64,000 nucleotides of DNA from Parapristionchus giblindavisi (lineage: Eukaryota > Nematoda > Chromadorea > Rhabditida > Diplogasteridae). Positions 1 through 12,562 of the stretch are shown one piece after another (within the stretch, counting starts at the first letter, position 1; every line of letters begins with the position of its first letter). The translations under genes were made by a program, and so were the position numbers. Under the pieces are notes generated by a model. The model was not told the origin of the DNA, searched no databases, and saw nothing but the letters and a program-made list of their open reading frames with translations. The DNA lies in assembly GCA_943737045.1 (NCBI GenBank), contig CALSFV010000030.1, positions 934,681-998,680 of the forward strand. Direction: 5' to 3'.

Positions 1-1149
1 GAGGGTTTGAAGGGAGCGAAATGCAACAAAAACAGTAAGATATAACACAAAAAGTTGTATTAGGTCAGATGAGAATCGATAAATGAGAACTGACTGGATG
101 ATGACTATTCGAATACATTTGTCTATTCATTAGCAGTTGCATCTCATATGAAAATAGCTCTCATCCGTCGATTTTATTTCATCGGATCTCTTCAGACCTA
201 GTGCCCAGCAAGATATAGCAACAAGCATAAGAGGGGGTGTAAGAGAGAAGGAGAAGGAGCGATAGAAGTGACAAAAGAAAAGCGAAATACATGCATAGAT
301 CAAAGATTAATTATGAACGGTGTAAAAAGATGAGTTAGAAACGACGATCGAAAACTGTAATGATCCAAAAGGAAGAAATGTAGTGAATAATAATATATAA
401 TCGAATTGGAATACAATATAAAGTCTAGACAAGAACAGATAAAGACAAGGAGAAATGAACAAGAGGCAAAGAGTATGGAAGAGCTTACAGAGGAGATGAT
501 ACGAGAAAATATAACTACTAAATGGAGTCACTACTAAGAGGGAATACGTAATGGAGATTTCAAGATAATATGAAAAACAAACAAATATCGAGAAAGGGCT
601 CTAGATTTAGTAAAGTTGTAGTTTGATCACGACCTATTACACGATTGTGATAAAGGAAATGTATGAAATATCCTGTGGGGAAGTGCGAATCGATAAGAAT
701 TAAGAAAATGATGATAAACAGTGAAGAGAATGTACTAGAATAGGAAAGGAAGTGAGATACGTGATCAAGAGATGACAAATTGATTGGCAGATCAAGGCAT
801 GGGAAGGGACTGGCCTCACTCTTGTTATGGTTGATTTCTTGACCTCTGACTAGAGACATGCATGTTATTGATTGATTGAAGAAAGGAATAGAGTGGGCAC
901 AGAGAATGAATGGCGAATGTTTTCTTTGTTGACAGAGACAGTGGAGAAACCGTGAAACTAAGGAAGATGGGCAATTCAACGGAATAGTGCGAACAAGGTG
1001 AATAAGAATAATAACGCGTAGGAAGCATATTAATACTAATTGGATGATCTAATTCGAATAAAATATATGTAACGCGTAACACATTATAATGTAATACATA
1101 CCGTAGCCAATCTTCCGTTTGATCCCATTTTTTGCGCCACCAGAGCATG
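1..1149. other. Left-end noncoding stretch
   Basis: I see no supportable gene here. Open frames on the minus strand are low-complexity and rich in Ser, Leu and Phe, with no recognisable domain and no plausible chain of splice sites. The plus strand is purine-rich (many GAGAGA and GAAGGA runs), like the stretch at 12.6-13.8 kb. A phrase around 190-215 (CAGACCTAGTGCCCAGCAAG) resembles one near 16640-16660 in a carboxylesterase intron, which hints at a dispersed repeat I could not delimit. Confidence 0.5.
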
Positions 1150-1153
1150 TTAA

Positions 1154-1494
1154 AGGTGGTGTCCGGGCAAAATTTTCGTGAACAAACTGTGAAGACAGAA
1201 AGATAGTAAAAGTTATTCTGCATACCTTACATAAATTAGTTTATGCTAATTTAGCTTATTGATCGCTAGAATCATTAATGAATCCATGCTTGATGTACAG
1301 GCAAGGGCGCGAAATTATGAAAATAGGAAAGCTCAGCAATAGGTTTCGAACCCGCGACGTTACGCTTACTAGTGAGCACTTTTGCCACTGCGCTACGGGA
1401 TTGATGAATGGTCGTGCTAATTTCTTGCATATCACTTGCCCATTGCATAATAGATATGTTATATATTTGCATAGACATTCGCTGGCCTCCATCT
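1154..1494. mobile_element. TTAA-flanked MITE with internal tRNA-like block (copy 1)
   Basis: The element starts AAGGTGGTGTCC and ends in a diverged inverted counterpart (GGCCTCCATCT). It is flanked by TTAA at 1150-1153 and 1495-1498. A better preserved relative lies at 60943-61280 with the same order of parts: terminal repeat, a CGTGAACA/GTTCACG phrase, a tRNA-like block and the terminal repeat again. TTAA duplication is typical of piggyBac-type transposition, but the ends are not those of a known family. No coding capacity is seen. Confidence 0.7.
1335..1402 (-). pseudogene. tRNA-like block inside TTAA MITE copy 1
   Basis: Read on the minus strand it has an A-box-like TAGCGCAGTGG (complement of 1385-1395) and a B-box GGGTTCGAAACC (complement of 1342-1353) at tRNA spacing. 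The anticodon and acceptor arms do not pair well, so it is more likely a captured pol III promoter or tRNA pseudogene than a working tRNA. The related MITE at 60943-61280 carries the same block in the opposite orientation. Confidence 0.55.
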
Positions 1495-1704
1495 TTAAAG
1501 GATAATTGACATCTATAGAAGGGATGAGACGGGGCATGAAACACAGCTTCTGCATGCGGTAGTGTTTTGAGTTTTGATTTGCTAATGTCGAGACACTTCC
1601 ATATATTGATTGATTGCCTCATAGGAATCTTCCCTTCCATTTCAATATGTTTTTGGCAAAATTCCAAATGCAGGAGAGCTGTTGGTCGTGGAGGGGGTCT
1701 GCGC

Positions 1705-2493
1705 CAGGCTGTGCGGCAAGGCAAATTTTCGGCAATTTCGGCAATTTTCGGCAATTTCGACATTTTTTTTCCAATACTTATTTCAGTGTTTTTTTTTCTT
1801 TGTAAAATTTTTTCGAGTAATAATCTTTATTGTATAATAACGAACGAACAAAAAAAAGAATAACAAACAACAAAAAAAATCAACAACGCGATAACAAGAG
1901 TTTAGTCCATTTATGGATAGGAACAAGGTTCTTAGAAAGGAACAACATCATGTGATTGATCTGCAGTAAAGTTGACCCTGAAATAAATGAAGATTCTAAA
2001 TCAGAAAAATACGAAAATAAAATGAAAATTAACCTGTTTTGGTCTTCTTGCATGTATAATTTCTGCAGATCTTACTGGTGAAATCGCCGTTAATCGAGGG
2101 TTCAAAGTACTTCCTGACCTTACCCATTTCTGAATTCGCGAATGAAAAAAAAAGAAAATCATATAACGCGTAGAATAAACAAACAAAAACTAAAACAAGT
2201 TATAATTTACAATCAAGCAAACAGAGCAATCGATTTCAATACAGTATAATAAATATGGTGTATTTTGAATACACTACAGAGAAAAAAATCAACATGCTTT
2301 TAAAACTGCCACAAGAAACCATTTGAATACGTTTTAATTTATTTTTAATGTATTGAAATATTTTCTAAATATTTGCCGAAATTGCCGATTTTGAGAAATA
2401 TTGCCGAAATTGCCGATTCGGCAATTTCGGCAATGAAAAACCGGCAATTTCGGCAATTTCGGCAAACCGGCAATGCCTTGCCGCACAGCCCTG
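1705..2493. mobile_element. hAT-superfamily MITE, 789 bp
   Basis: The ends are CAGGCTGTGCGGCAAGGCA on the left and, on the right, the complement of CAGGGCTGTGCGGCAAGGCA. An exact 8-bp target duplication GTCTGCGC flanks it at 1697-1704 and 2494-2501. A CAG-type terminus plus an 8-bp duplication is the hAT signature. Just inside both ends are short tandem units of CGGCAATTT in both orientations, a likely transposase-binding subterminal repeat. The middle is AT-rich with no transposase, so the element is non-autonomous. Confidence 0.9.
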
Positions 2494-2501
2494 GTCTGCG
2501 C

Positions 2502-3108
2502 CATATGAGGTGCCTTTTCCAGGGAGTTTTAACCTACTATACTTGACAAAGCTTACTCTCCCTTTAATTCAAGCTATTGCATTGCTGTTCAGTGCAACAA
2601 AAATTGGAAACATAAAAACATATTGTTCGTTTATCGTCTGTTCAAAAGTAGGATATGAAAATAATATCATGGAAAGCCTTCCTCTTTTTACACTCTATCT
2701 CGCCTCTTTTTTTAAATGCAATAACAATTGAGTAAAGCTGAAAACATTTATCCTCGTACTATAATGAGTGGACGGCGCTTCACACATATAATTGATGACT
2801 AATACAAGTGCATCCGAAACAAAGATCAAAGATCAAAGATCAAAGATCAAAGATCAAATAGACTAGATTGAATAAAAATGCACACCTCGTTTCAGAAAAG
2901 ATATCGGACAGGACAGTAATAAAATAACGATGAATAGAAGCTTAAACAAATATAAAGAGTTAAAAATAAAATATTAAATCGGTCGATTATTTGCACAGGA
3001 ATTTGTAGAATATACAAAATATGATAACTATTGTCTGGGATTGGAATTAGGGTAATGGGGTTCAAAGGGAGGATCAAAGTAGAAAGATCAAAGATCAAAG
3101 ATCAAAGA
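2502..3108. other. 3' flank of the nhl-1-like gene with GATC heptamer arrays
   Basis: No gene is seen. It contains an array of the heptamer AAAGATC at about 2821-2858 and a second at about 3086-3112 that runs straight into the stop codon of the nhl-1-like gene. The stretch between them is AT-rich and would include the 3' UTR of that gene. Confidence 0.6.
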
Positions 3109-6100
3109 TCAACTGAAGATCTGGATACGATGATTGTCTCTATCAGAGACTACGATGGAGCCGTCGGTCAAGACTGTCACGGCCTGAAACAAAACATTTG
3201 TTTTGCGTTTTATCATATTCATTTTGTAAGTGATCAGTTTTTATGTTCAGCGTAGTGAGCATTATTTGTATTAAAATAAATTCAAGTTACTGCATCATAA
3301 AATTAAATATTTGTTGATTTAGTCATCAATCACCAAATTTGTTTACCTCAACACCCTTCAGTTGACCGGCTCCTGTTCCCCAAGAACCGAATGTAGCGAT
3401 GAAGTCACCGTGAGATGTGAACACCTCAAACATATTTGGTTAAAGTATAGCTAGAAGGTTGTGGCACCTATGCTCGGCAAATTTCTATTGATTGAGTTGG
3501 GATATTTCATTCTTCGAACCGTACCTGTACTCGATTATTGCCCGAATCAGCAACTATGATATTGCCCTTCTGATCGACAGCTATGCCTCGAGGTAGCTTG
3601 AACTGTCCAGCCTGAAATGTCCAACGGTTAAAAGATGCCGAATTATCACATTCCCCCAAAGAGTCATCAATTATTTCTTTACCAATTATTGTTCGCTTAA
3701 TTGCTGTTACGCCTTAGGCGTAGATTTTTATTTTTTTACAATTAATAGAGGGATAACCAACTAAAACAATAGGTTTATTTCACATTCATGTGGTTTAAAA
3801 AGGATCATAAATCCGAATGTTTATAAAAAAATACATTATAGATACTGAGAATTGGCGATCTACCTGGAATCCCTCCTCGCCAAAGGCAAATTTGAATCCG
3901 CCATGAGTGTCGAAGACGCAAACACGGTTGTTGGCCGAGTCGGTCACAAGAACCTGAGAATCAAGGTCAAGTGATCTAAGGACCAAAAAAGACATTTCTC
4001 GAAACACTTGCTGAAAATTCTGTTATAACTACATCCAACTACTGAATTCAAATTTAATCATTATAAAGTAAACTAAACCCTACCTCCTGGTTCAATCTCG
4101 ATAGTGCTACAAAGAGCGGTGAGTTCAACTCTCCGTCTCCATGGCCGATCGAGCCGAATTTGCTGATGAAATTTCCCTCCTTATTGAACATCTGCACACG
4201 ATGGTTATCCTGAAAATGGGTTTAAATCAACACTCCACACACTCAGGTAAGCGAGTTATTTAAAAATATATGGTTTGGACAAGGTTTTGATGCTTTTAGT
4301 TCAGTGAATCGTGTGATTGCGAGAAATCATAGCGAGAATTAGGGCGAAACAAAAATATGAGATTATGGTCTGTTCAAAATTTACGAAAAGAAAAAAAAAA
4401 CGCAAGTCTCATTTGCTTTTCATTTCGCAAGTTTTGAGCAACACATTAAGCATTATTGATTACCTTATCAACGACGTAGATCGTTCCGGTCTCATCAACA
4501 GCAATGCCCCATGGATTGTTGAATCGACCATTGTTCGGTCCGTGTCCACCCCAGCTCGTGACCACCTCGCCCTCCGCGTCGAAGATGACCACGCGATGAT
4601 TGTACCGATCGGTGACCACGATCTGGCGTCCGCGTCCTGGCGCCACACCAGCGCACGAGTCGAGTTGCCCGACGCCCGCGCCATAAGAGCCGACTGTGCG
4701 CGTTAGTTTGCCGTCTGCCGCACAGAACACACATATGCGATGGTTAGAACTGTCCGCAACGGCGATTTGCCCTCCCGGAAGTGTCGCCAGTCCTCTGGGC
4801 CAGTTCAACTCGTTGTCTTTGTTTCCCTTCTTGCCGAATACCCTAGTCGGAATCTTGCGGTACTCGGAGGATTCGCGGACGAGCGATGGACGACGTCGAC
4901 GAGCGCCAGCGTCAGGAACGGACGCCAGAACAGGCACGATCTCTCCGTCCTCGTTGTAGACTTGCGTGGGGGCGGGACCGACGCGGACATTGGTGGATGA
5001 ATCTAAACGTGACTGACGGCGCTGCTCGAGCAATTGCTGCACACGCGGCGACGTGTTCGCCGCGATGCCAAACGCCGCCGCCAGGTCCGGATTGGTCTTG
5101 GAACGCGCGAAACGCGCGCGGCGACGCGCCAGCCAAGCCGGAGTTGTCGGCGGTGATTCATCGCGCATAGCGGCACTGGCGCCTCGCCGCGCCGCGAGCG
5201 CCGAAGCGAATGCCTCCTCACCTGGGTAATGTGTTATGGGAATAGGGGAAGACGGTGGTTCGTCCTCAGATGATGGCGCATGCAATAACGAAGAGTCATC
5301 GGCACGCGAGACTGAAGATGCGCGACATATGATGCGGATACGTGACCGCGACGCGGGCGAGGACGCGGATGCTTGCGGTTCGTCAGCTGACTCTGACTCT
5401 GAGCTTTCGGCAGTGGTATTGGCCGCGGACGATGATTCGATGGATGGCGGAGGCGGTGGCAGTGCGTTAGTCCGCGTCTTCTCATGAGCTCTTCTTATCG
5501 TCTCTATCTTCTCATTCAAACTCGTGTCGTCAGTACTTGAGCGCTGACGCGGCAATGGTGGCTTCGATAACGGCGCTCGCGGTGTTATTGCCGTCCTTGG
5601 CACCGGTGGTTTCGTGGCTGGCGGGGGAACCGAAGCGGCCATAGCTGGTGGTATCTTGGCAGGCGGCGCGGACGCGGTCACAACGGTTTCCGCGACGGGC
5701 TCAGGCACAGGGGATCGTGACCAGGGACTAGATGTGGGCACTGGTGTAGTCGATTGGAGTCTGTTCCATGCTTCGTCCTCTAGCGCCTGACGCCGGCGGT
5801 ACCGCAATCCGTTCTCGTCGTCCATGACAGCCGCGCGTCCATATCGTCCACGTCCGCTCGACTCATCCTCCTTGGCTGGACGTCCACGGTACATGTCCGA
5901 CTCGAGTCCGACGCGGAAAGGCCGCGGAAGATACGAGCTCTCCAGGGGTAGATAGCGTCCGGCGAACTGTGGTACGAGCACTGTGAGATCGCCGAAGGTT
6001 GTGATGGCTTGCGGTAGCTTTGAAGCGTCATCACCGGGCGCGAAGCGGAGCTTCTTGCAGAAGAGCTCATCTGCATCTGGCTGAAAGTAAAGAAATTAAC

Positions 6101-9100
6101 AAAATTAAATGTTTTTTTAATCAACATCATCATTCCCGCATATTGATTTTTCAGGTCGCGTTTTGCCAACTTTAAAGGGATATCTAATTTGAATTTCACT
6201 GACAATGTCAATGCGGAGAGTAAAATTAGCTTGGGATGAGCCTTTAAAAACGTAGTAAGTTGCTGACCTGGAAGTTTCTGAGATACTCGAGTCCCTCTGT
6301 GAACGTGTTCTTGTACTTGACGAGATCCGCATCCTCGATGGTGCATTCACCCTTAATTTAGAATTTGATTTTTTTAAATTTATTTAAAATATTGCGAAAG
6401 TCGGGTAACCTTCTGAAATCTGCATTGGCTTATTTTACTGTAAGATCATGCTAGGTCTCAAGTAAGAAACACAAACATGGGAATGACTATTTCCACTGTT
6501 ATGATAATCTATGGAAACACAATAATGCATCGTCTGACATCAATTTTATTTCGATTTCTAGTTTGACTATATTGCATGCATGTGCATTAATGAACAATAA
6601 ACAATTTAATCTCTAGTCTTTTAGAACAAGCGAATCCTATTTTAAAAATCTCTTCACATTGTATTAATTGTAAAATATAAAAATATGATAAAGTAAGAGT
6701 ATTCAACAATGGTTTCCAACTTTCGCTATTTTCAAGAAATTTCTGTGTCAATCAGGTGTAATTTATAGTTCAATTTGTATACTCTAAGTACACCCTGCAC
6801 TCTCTTCTCATCCACATCTTTTCCCAGAATGATCGTTGACTTTTTCGCCTGGATGTGTTAGCTGTGGTTGGCATTGTGGCCATCGATGTAAAACAAGTGT
6901 AAAGAACACATTGAAATCGTTGATCGTTTCGATCCCAATCGATATTATCCAGATTTATTGGTTTGTGAGTGCTTGTGGAATTACACTGGCGAAGAGCAAG
7001 GAGGAGAAAATGAGATTAGCGCAGAGACAATGCAAGTGGGAGAGAGCGCAGAGAGGCTAGAGAAGGACGAGAGATCAGGCGGAAGTGAGAGAGATTTGAG
7101 ACGTTTCGAGTGAGGCAAAAACAGGATAGGATTACGCTGGGAACACTGATAATAAGCTCTCATACACAGTCGTTGTTTCCGATGGCGGCGTGGAGATTTT
7201 ACACAGAACAATTTCCAGGCCATCGATAGGAAATGTGGATCAATGAAGATTTTTTGCGAAATACTTGGAACATGTATATGTATCCATGAACGTTGGCAAA
7301 CCGTTTGGTAACCTCACAACCGTAGAATGAGGAAAATACTCCCCTACGATTGTGACATCACGTTTGGTTTGCCAAAATTAATGAATACATCCTCTGATGT
7401 GACGCATACTCTGTAGCTCGTATGGAACTCATCGTGTAATCCAGAGACACCATGATAGTAATGCGGTACTATTGACCGTATAAAATACACTTGTTTATTT
7501 GGTACGAGAGTAGCCAACCACTCCCACAAGAGACTTTCTTGTTTAGCATGGTTCAGAAACTATGCCGATCTCTTTTATATATCATATAGCGCGCGGCGAA
7601 GGTCAGCCGGGATAGAGAGAGGCAGCGGAGAGACAATCGAGAGGCGGGGCGAGATGTAGAAGGCTACATCTCGCACGCCTCTCGATTTTGACTTCCGTTC
7701 GTTAGCAGTGTTTGTCATTTTCTTATGCAAGTACATTTTATACGCACAATATCATAATTATCATCACAATTATCACTGAATTATCACTGGCCTAACAGTG
7801 ATCACCCGCAGGGCTTCGTGTGTCTTGAATAACGGTTCTACCTTCACCTTTACCCTGATCAGTTTCACACCGTCACCACCCAAACACCCAAAGACACACA
7901 AATGTAATCGATAAAGAAAGGGGAGACATTAATTTTAAATAATAAGAATCTAAATTGTTGTTCTGAAATCAACCTCAAAGAAAACGAGTATGTTCTGAGA
8001 TGATTTCAAAGCACCATATATTAGCGTAAGCATAAGTATAAGTAGCATAAGTATTTTCCATTTTGAGTATGAAGTGTTTGCACTTTTGTTAATCGCTTTG
8101 TTCTCAACGAAGCCTTCTGCACAAGCGCACATTACTAACCCTGCATAACCCACATAACCGTCAATTCAGACTACCCTATGTTGATGAGATTGGCTCTCAT
8201 AATTTTTACTTCAAAAAATAGAAAGCAGAGTTTTTTTTGTCAATCTGGTCACTTGATTCAAGAGTTGGATGTCATTCAAAATAAAGAGTTTACACCGGGA
8301 TCAGTGGATTTTTTTAAATCAGAGAACGTAGAATCAGAATCAGAGAATCAGAGAACTGATGACTAAACCTGAATAACAAAATGAAATGGACAATCACTAG
8401 TTTGGGTTGAGTGTGAAAGAGCCAGTGCATTAGATGAACCTAAACGAGGGTACGCTATAACGGTCAAGTTTAATCGTAAAAAAAGTACAAGATTTGAAGC
8501 CAAAGCTCGAATCGACATGCCTACAATTTCTTTACCCACATACATATAAACCAGTTCTTCTTATGCATCGTTACATTTGCCTTCCGTGCCTACGCCGTAA
8601 CCCCCGCCGTAACAACGGAGACGCGGCGGATGAGGTTACGTCGTAGGAACGTAAGTCAAATGTAACGATGCATAACTCTCTCGGACTGCTGATCTATGTA
8701 GTTCAGGCATCCAACGTGCTCAAGTAAACAAAAAGTTCAAGAACAAAGATCAAAGCGTGGTTGGCCTCACAATTTGCGCCATGACAACAGTCCTTCGATC
8801 AGGAGTTTGCCCATTATCTGCCCGGATAACCATACAAAACTACATCGATATTCAGAATCATCGATGAATAACGATATTCAAATTTAAATGCCCACCTCAA
8901 AATGGAAAATACTTATGTTAGGACCAAATATTTTTATTATTGTGCAAACATAACAACAATTACAACAAGAAAAAGCACTATTCTACTTCATGCGATCTTA
9001 CCTCTATTGCTGCGCTAAATTTAGATTAACTAATACAACTTAAGCTTCATTTTTGAAAATAAAAGAAAATTTTGAAAAAAAGAATACTAACTCTACATTC

Positions 9101-12100
9101 GTTTGGAACTAAACGTTCAACTGAGGTATTGAATGTACTAATATGCACAAGTAAGTTAGAGCTTCATGGGAAAACCAACTAAATGAATAAAGATATGCTA
9201 CCTTCAAGGCGGCTTCCAATCGCGACACAGCCTCGCTCATGTTGCTGCTCTCGAGTTCTAGTACGTCGCGCAGATTTGACATCAGTCTGTAATATTGATC
9301 TTTGATCTTTGACGTTCGGCTTTGATCTATTAAAAGCTCAACCTGCTCTCAGTGTTCTGGAACTGGTCAATCTCAAAGAGTAGATGTTCTTCGCGCTTTT
9401 TCAGCTCTCGGGTGTATCTGAATTATTAATTTCTTACTGATCTATCGTGATTCTTTATATTTATAATCTTATTTATTTCATTGTAATGTAATATGCCGCA
9501 ACATGTTTACTTATAGATCATAACGCTAAAAATAAACAATTTTTTTTCATTGTTTCGAATATATCTACGTGTACTCTCATGGTTTTGCTCTTTATCTAAA
9601 AGTTTTCGTGCAACAATGCATATAGTGTTGGCCAGTCTCGGTCAAGGATTCGGCAAATGTCCCCTTCCATTTCACCGTTCTTCTTAATAATCTTTCCGAA
9701 ATCTCTTTTTGAATGCCGACACGAACATCTTGTTCTCATTTGAGGGAAATCTCAATCGTATGTTCCCCCCGTCCCTTTGTTTGCTTATATCCTCTTACTA
9801 CCGAGATACAGACATCGACTCTGCTAAACCATCCAAGCAAGTAATCACTGAGGAGTAAACAAAATAAGCGTTCGCACAACAACAAGATCACAGTAGAATC
9901 ACGACGAGAGATATCGTATTATCAGGGAAAACAAGAAGCATTGATCAACAAGAGTCTAAGAACTAAACGAGCAGTTTGTATTGGTGTAAAACCCTAGTAA
10001 TTGCCACTATCATTTGTGACAAGGTAGTAAGAGAGATCAGAGATCGATGTAAATAATATTAATATTACTATATTAATATTATTAATATTATTAATTTACT
10101 AAATATTACCTGTGAAAGTACTCCTTTACTTCAGTCTTGGTCGTTTCACAATTGAGAGTCATCAACTCCATGCCTTTGGCTACTCCGTCCGATGCTTCTA
10201 TGATACGATTGGATAAACGTTTGACCTGAAAGACCATAAATCAGTAAGGATAGTTCTGGAAAGTATGATAATGAGCGTATAATATCTAAACAGAAGCAAT
10301 TTTTTAATATGTAACGAACAATTTGTTCGATCATAAAAATAAGAACAAAAATACGGTAGAGCGTTTCAATGATTCAAAAGGAAATGGTCTGCCTCTGGTT
10401 ATTTCACTGTTAAATATTAATTTGTCGTAGAACCTGGTTGAGCAATCGTCCCAGGTCCCGTTTGAGCATCTCCATGTGCGAACTGCGACACTCCTTGCAG
10501 GCTCTTCTGTAAATGAATTATTTAGTTTTTCTAAAGCCAATTAACAATAAACAATGAATGAGTAGACATATAATAATCGAGATTGAGCAGGGTATTCATC
10601 ACACACGCATTCATTTACTTGTTGTTTCAAATGTTGTCCCATCTTTTCTAAGTACATATTATGAATAAATAAAAAAAATATCATGCACAGATTCGACAGA
10701 ACTCACCTATCGCAATGCGCGCACGTATCGCATTCTGCTTTCTCGTCACATATCTTGCATCGCTCGAGGTTATACCTGATTTAATCATTAATATTTAAAT
10801 TATTTAAATATTATTCTGAAATTCAGTGTTTTATCATCAAATGTTATAATACATCATAATGTTTTCACAAACTCATTTCAATCGATTTATGGATCGATGA
10901 AGAAGTCAGACGTGTAAATATCTATGTTATATCGGTATTTTATGATATCATAGATTGTTTTTTTGACCAATCCCTCGTTTGTTTCCCACTCTCCGCCGTG
11001 CTAACCCGTTCAGCTGACTTTTGTCTTTCTATCTCTACCTATACCTCTCTACCTCTCTGCCTCTCTACCTCTCTACCTCTCTACCCCTCTACCTCTCTAC
11101 CTCTCCACCTCCCTACTTCTCTCTGTCTACTTCTATCTATCTCTCACAAGAGCTCGAGATATTCAGCGATACGAGAGTTAAAGAATAAGCTAGCGAAATC
11201 TTGATCCGGCATAGCTTTACACTTTCAGCCCAAACTTCCGCTGGTTAGAAGGCTAACGCCGTTATTCATTAAAGCCCTAAGGTCGATTACTCCGATGAAG
11301 TACTAGTCATAGGGTCTAATTATCACGAGAGAGTCTAACAGTTGTTCAGACGAATCAGTCCAATCAATCAACAAAGTACGTAGGAAGGGCCACAGAACAG
11401 TAAGAGTACGAAAGGAAAGAAGTGCTCTTGGACTTGGTTTAGTTCTTTCTTAGAAACAACACTATAATGGTGAGAAGATCAAAAGACGAAAGTGGAGGGG
11501 ATTATCCTTATCGTACATGGAAAAATCGTCGGAATCAATGGTTCTGACGAATCGATATAATTGATAAAATTCAAATAGAATATAATTGATTTATATCTAA
11601 AAAAATACCTGTGAATGTATTCTTCAATTTGTGCACTCGTTTCGCTTGTAGCCTGCAAACAATCTATCTTGTTCTATGGTCTTTTCAAAAGATTCAGTGA
11701 AACAGAAAAAAAAAGTGACTTTGTTATTCACAACTGTGTTCAAAGAGAACGAAAATGTTGCAAACGTATCTGAATCTTACACATTGTGACGTGAGAGGCG
11801 AAAGCAAAATTTAAAGGGATCATTTCTTATTGTCGTTAACTTTTATATTAAAAAAACCGGTAAAATATGGTAAAAAAAAAGTGATACGTTTCTCATCAGT
11901 CAATGTCATTATTATTCAAGATATGATTTAGGAAATAGAATTCTACCTGTAAATGAATATCGAGAAAACCCGTGAGTGTGTAGTTCGTCTGGAAAGCTTT
12001 GACACCGTCGTAGGGGATGTTGTGTTCCGCACGACACTCGGGGCACTGAAATGATCATATTTTGACTTTGATCTTTGATCTCTCATCTATATTTCAGTGT

Positions 12101-12562
12101 TTTCTTCGGCCAAATCAAAAAATTTTGATTAGGCTTTAATTCTAGTGAATTTCTTCCAGTTACTTCAACGATATAGAGAATGAAATTAGTGTATGATGGA
12201 TGAATAATGATAATATTATAATAATTTATGCGTTTACTAAAACACGGTAGATAATATAGTGAACAAAGTCTGCTTTAGCATACCTTTAACATCCTTCCTG
12301 CAGATTCGGCGCAGCTCTCCAGACAGGGAAAGCAAAACGTGTGCTGGCATGGCAGTAGCTTTGGCAGTCTACAAAATGTTCAATTCTACTTTCCGGATCT
12401 TCAGGACCGGGAAATAACGTACTTGTATCGATCGAGACATATGGGACAGGTGAGTAGTTGTTCGATCTTCTCGAGTGGATTGGCAAAGTCAGGCGGACGA
12501 GCGGATGGCCGCGTCTCCATCAGGGCGCGGACGCGCTCACGTGCCTCGCGACTGTCGTCCAT
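3109..12562 (-). CDS. nhl-1: TRIM-NHL RING E3 ubiquitin ligase, NHL-1-like, 16 coding exons
   Basis: Exons, in coding order on the minus strand: 12562-12423, 12368-12284, 12045-11947, 11652-11609, 10775-10707, 10506-10434, 10225-10110, 9417-9343, 9286-9202, 6351-6268, 6080-4464, 4209-4084, 3953-3864, 3611-3525, 3424-3347, 3183-3109. The sum is 2943 nt, an unbroken frame of 980 residues. The RING is at 39-79 (C39, C42, C54, H56, C59, C62, C76, C79), a B-box-like finger at 129-156, a coiled coil at about 157-290, then a long Pro/Ser/Arg-rich linker (exon 11, GC-rich) and six NHL repeats from about 698 to the end (motifs such as [10 protein letters not shown] and [10 protein letters not shown]). 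C. elegans NHL-1 is, from memory, of nearly equal length. As an E3 ligase it would pass ubiquitin from a UBC-13-type E2 to substrates held by the NHL propeller. The start was chosen as the first ATG before the RING; the 5' UTR is unknown. Six NHL blades and a RING separate it from ncl-1 (no RING) and lin-41 (filamin domain). Confidence 0.93.
6352..9201 (-). other. Large intron 9 of the nhl-1-like gene
   Basis: This 2.85 kb intron separates the coiled-coil exons from the linker/NHL exons. I see no nested gene. It holds a small palindromic MITE (8561-8675), a short hairpin with GATGTAG/CTACATC arms near 7652-7672, and a stretch near 7775-7845 (around AACAGTGATCACCCGCAGG) that has a second copy near 32813-32862 downstream of RING-family copy 1. 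The shared stretch suggests a dispersed repeat whose ends I cannot define. Confidence 0.6.
8561..8675. mobile_element. Small palindromic MITE with TTATGCATCG ends
   Basis: The ends TTATGCATCGTTACATTTG and its complement enclose about 115 bp, with a second inner inverted phrase (TACGCCGTAAC / GTTACGTCGTA). A related longer and more degenerate copy lies at about 48050-48237, sharing ATCGTTGCATTTG, ACTACGCCGTAACC and GAGACGCAGCGGA. No target duplication could be fixed. Confidence 0.7.
9290..9326. repeat. GATCTTT heptamer run next to exons 8/9 of nhl-1-like gene
   Basis: A short run of TTGATCTTTGATCTTTGACG lies within a few bases of the exon 9 acceptor in the 56-base intron between exons 8 and 9. 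It is one of many such runs in the first 25 kb. Confidence 0.7.
11033..11120. repeat. CTCTACCTCT decamer minisatellite
   Basis: About eight diverged copies of a ten-base pyrimidine unit (ACCTCTCTAC and variants) lie in the intron between exons 4 and 5 of the nhl-1-like gene. It is low-complexity with no other content. Confidence 0.8.

Noticed and set aside
4317..5485. Several plus-strand and off-frame open frames over the NHL linker exon
   Set aside because: They are shadows of the GC-rich 1.6 kb exon 11 of the nhl-1-like gene on the minus strand.
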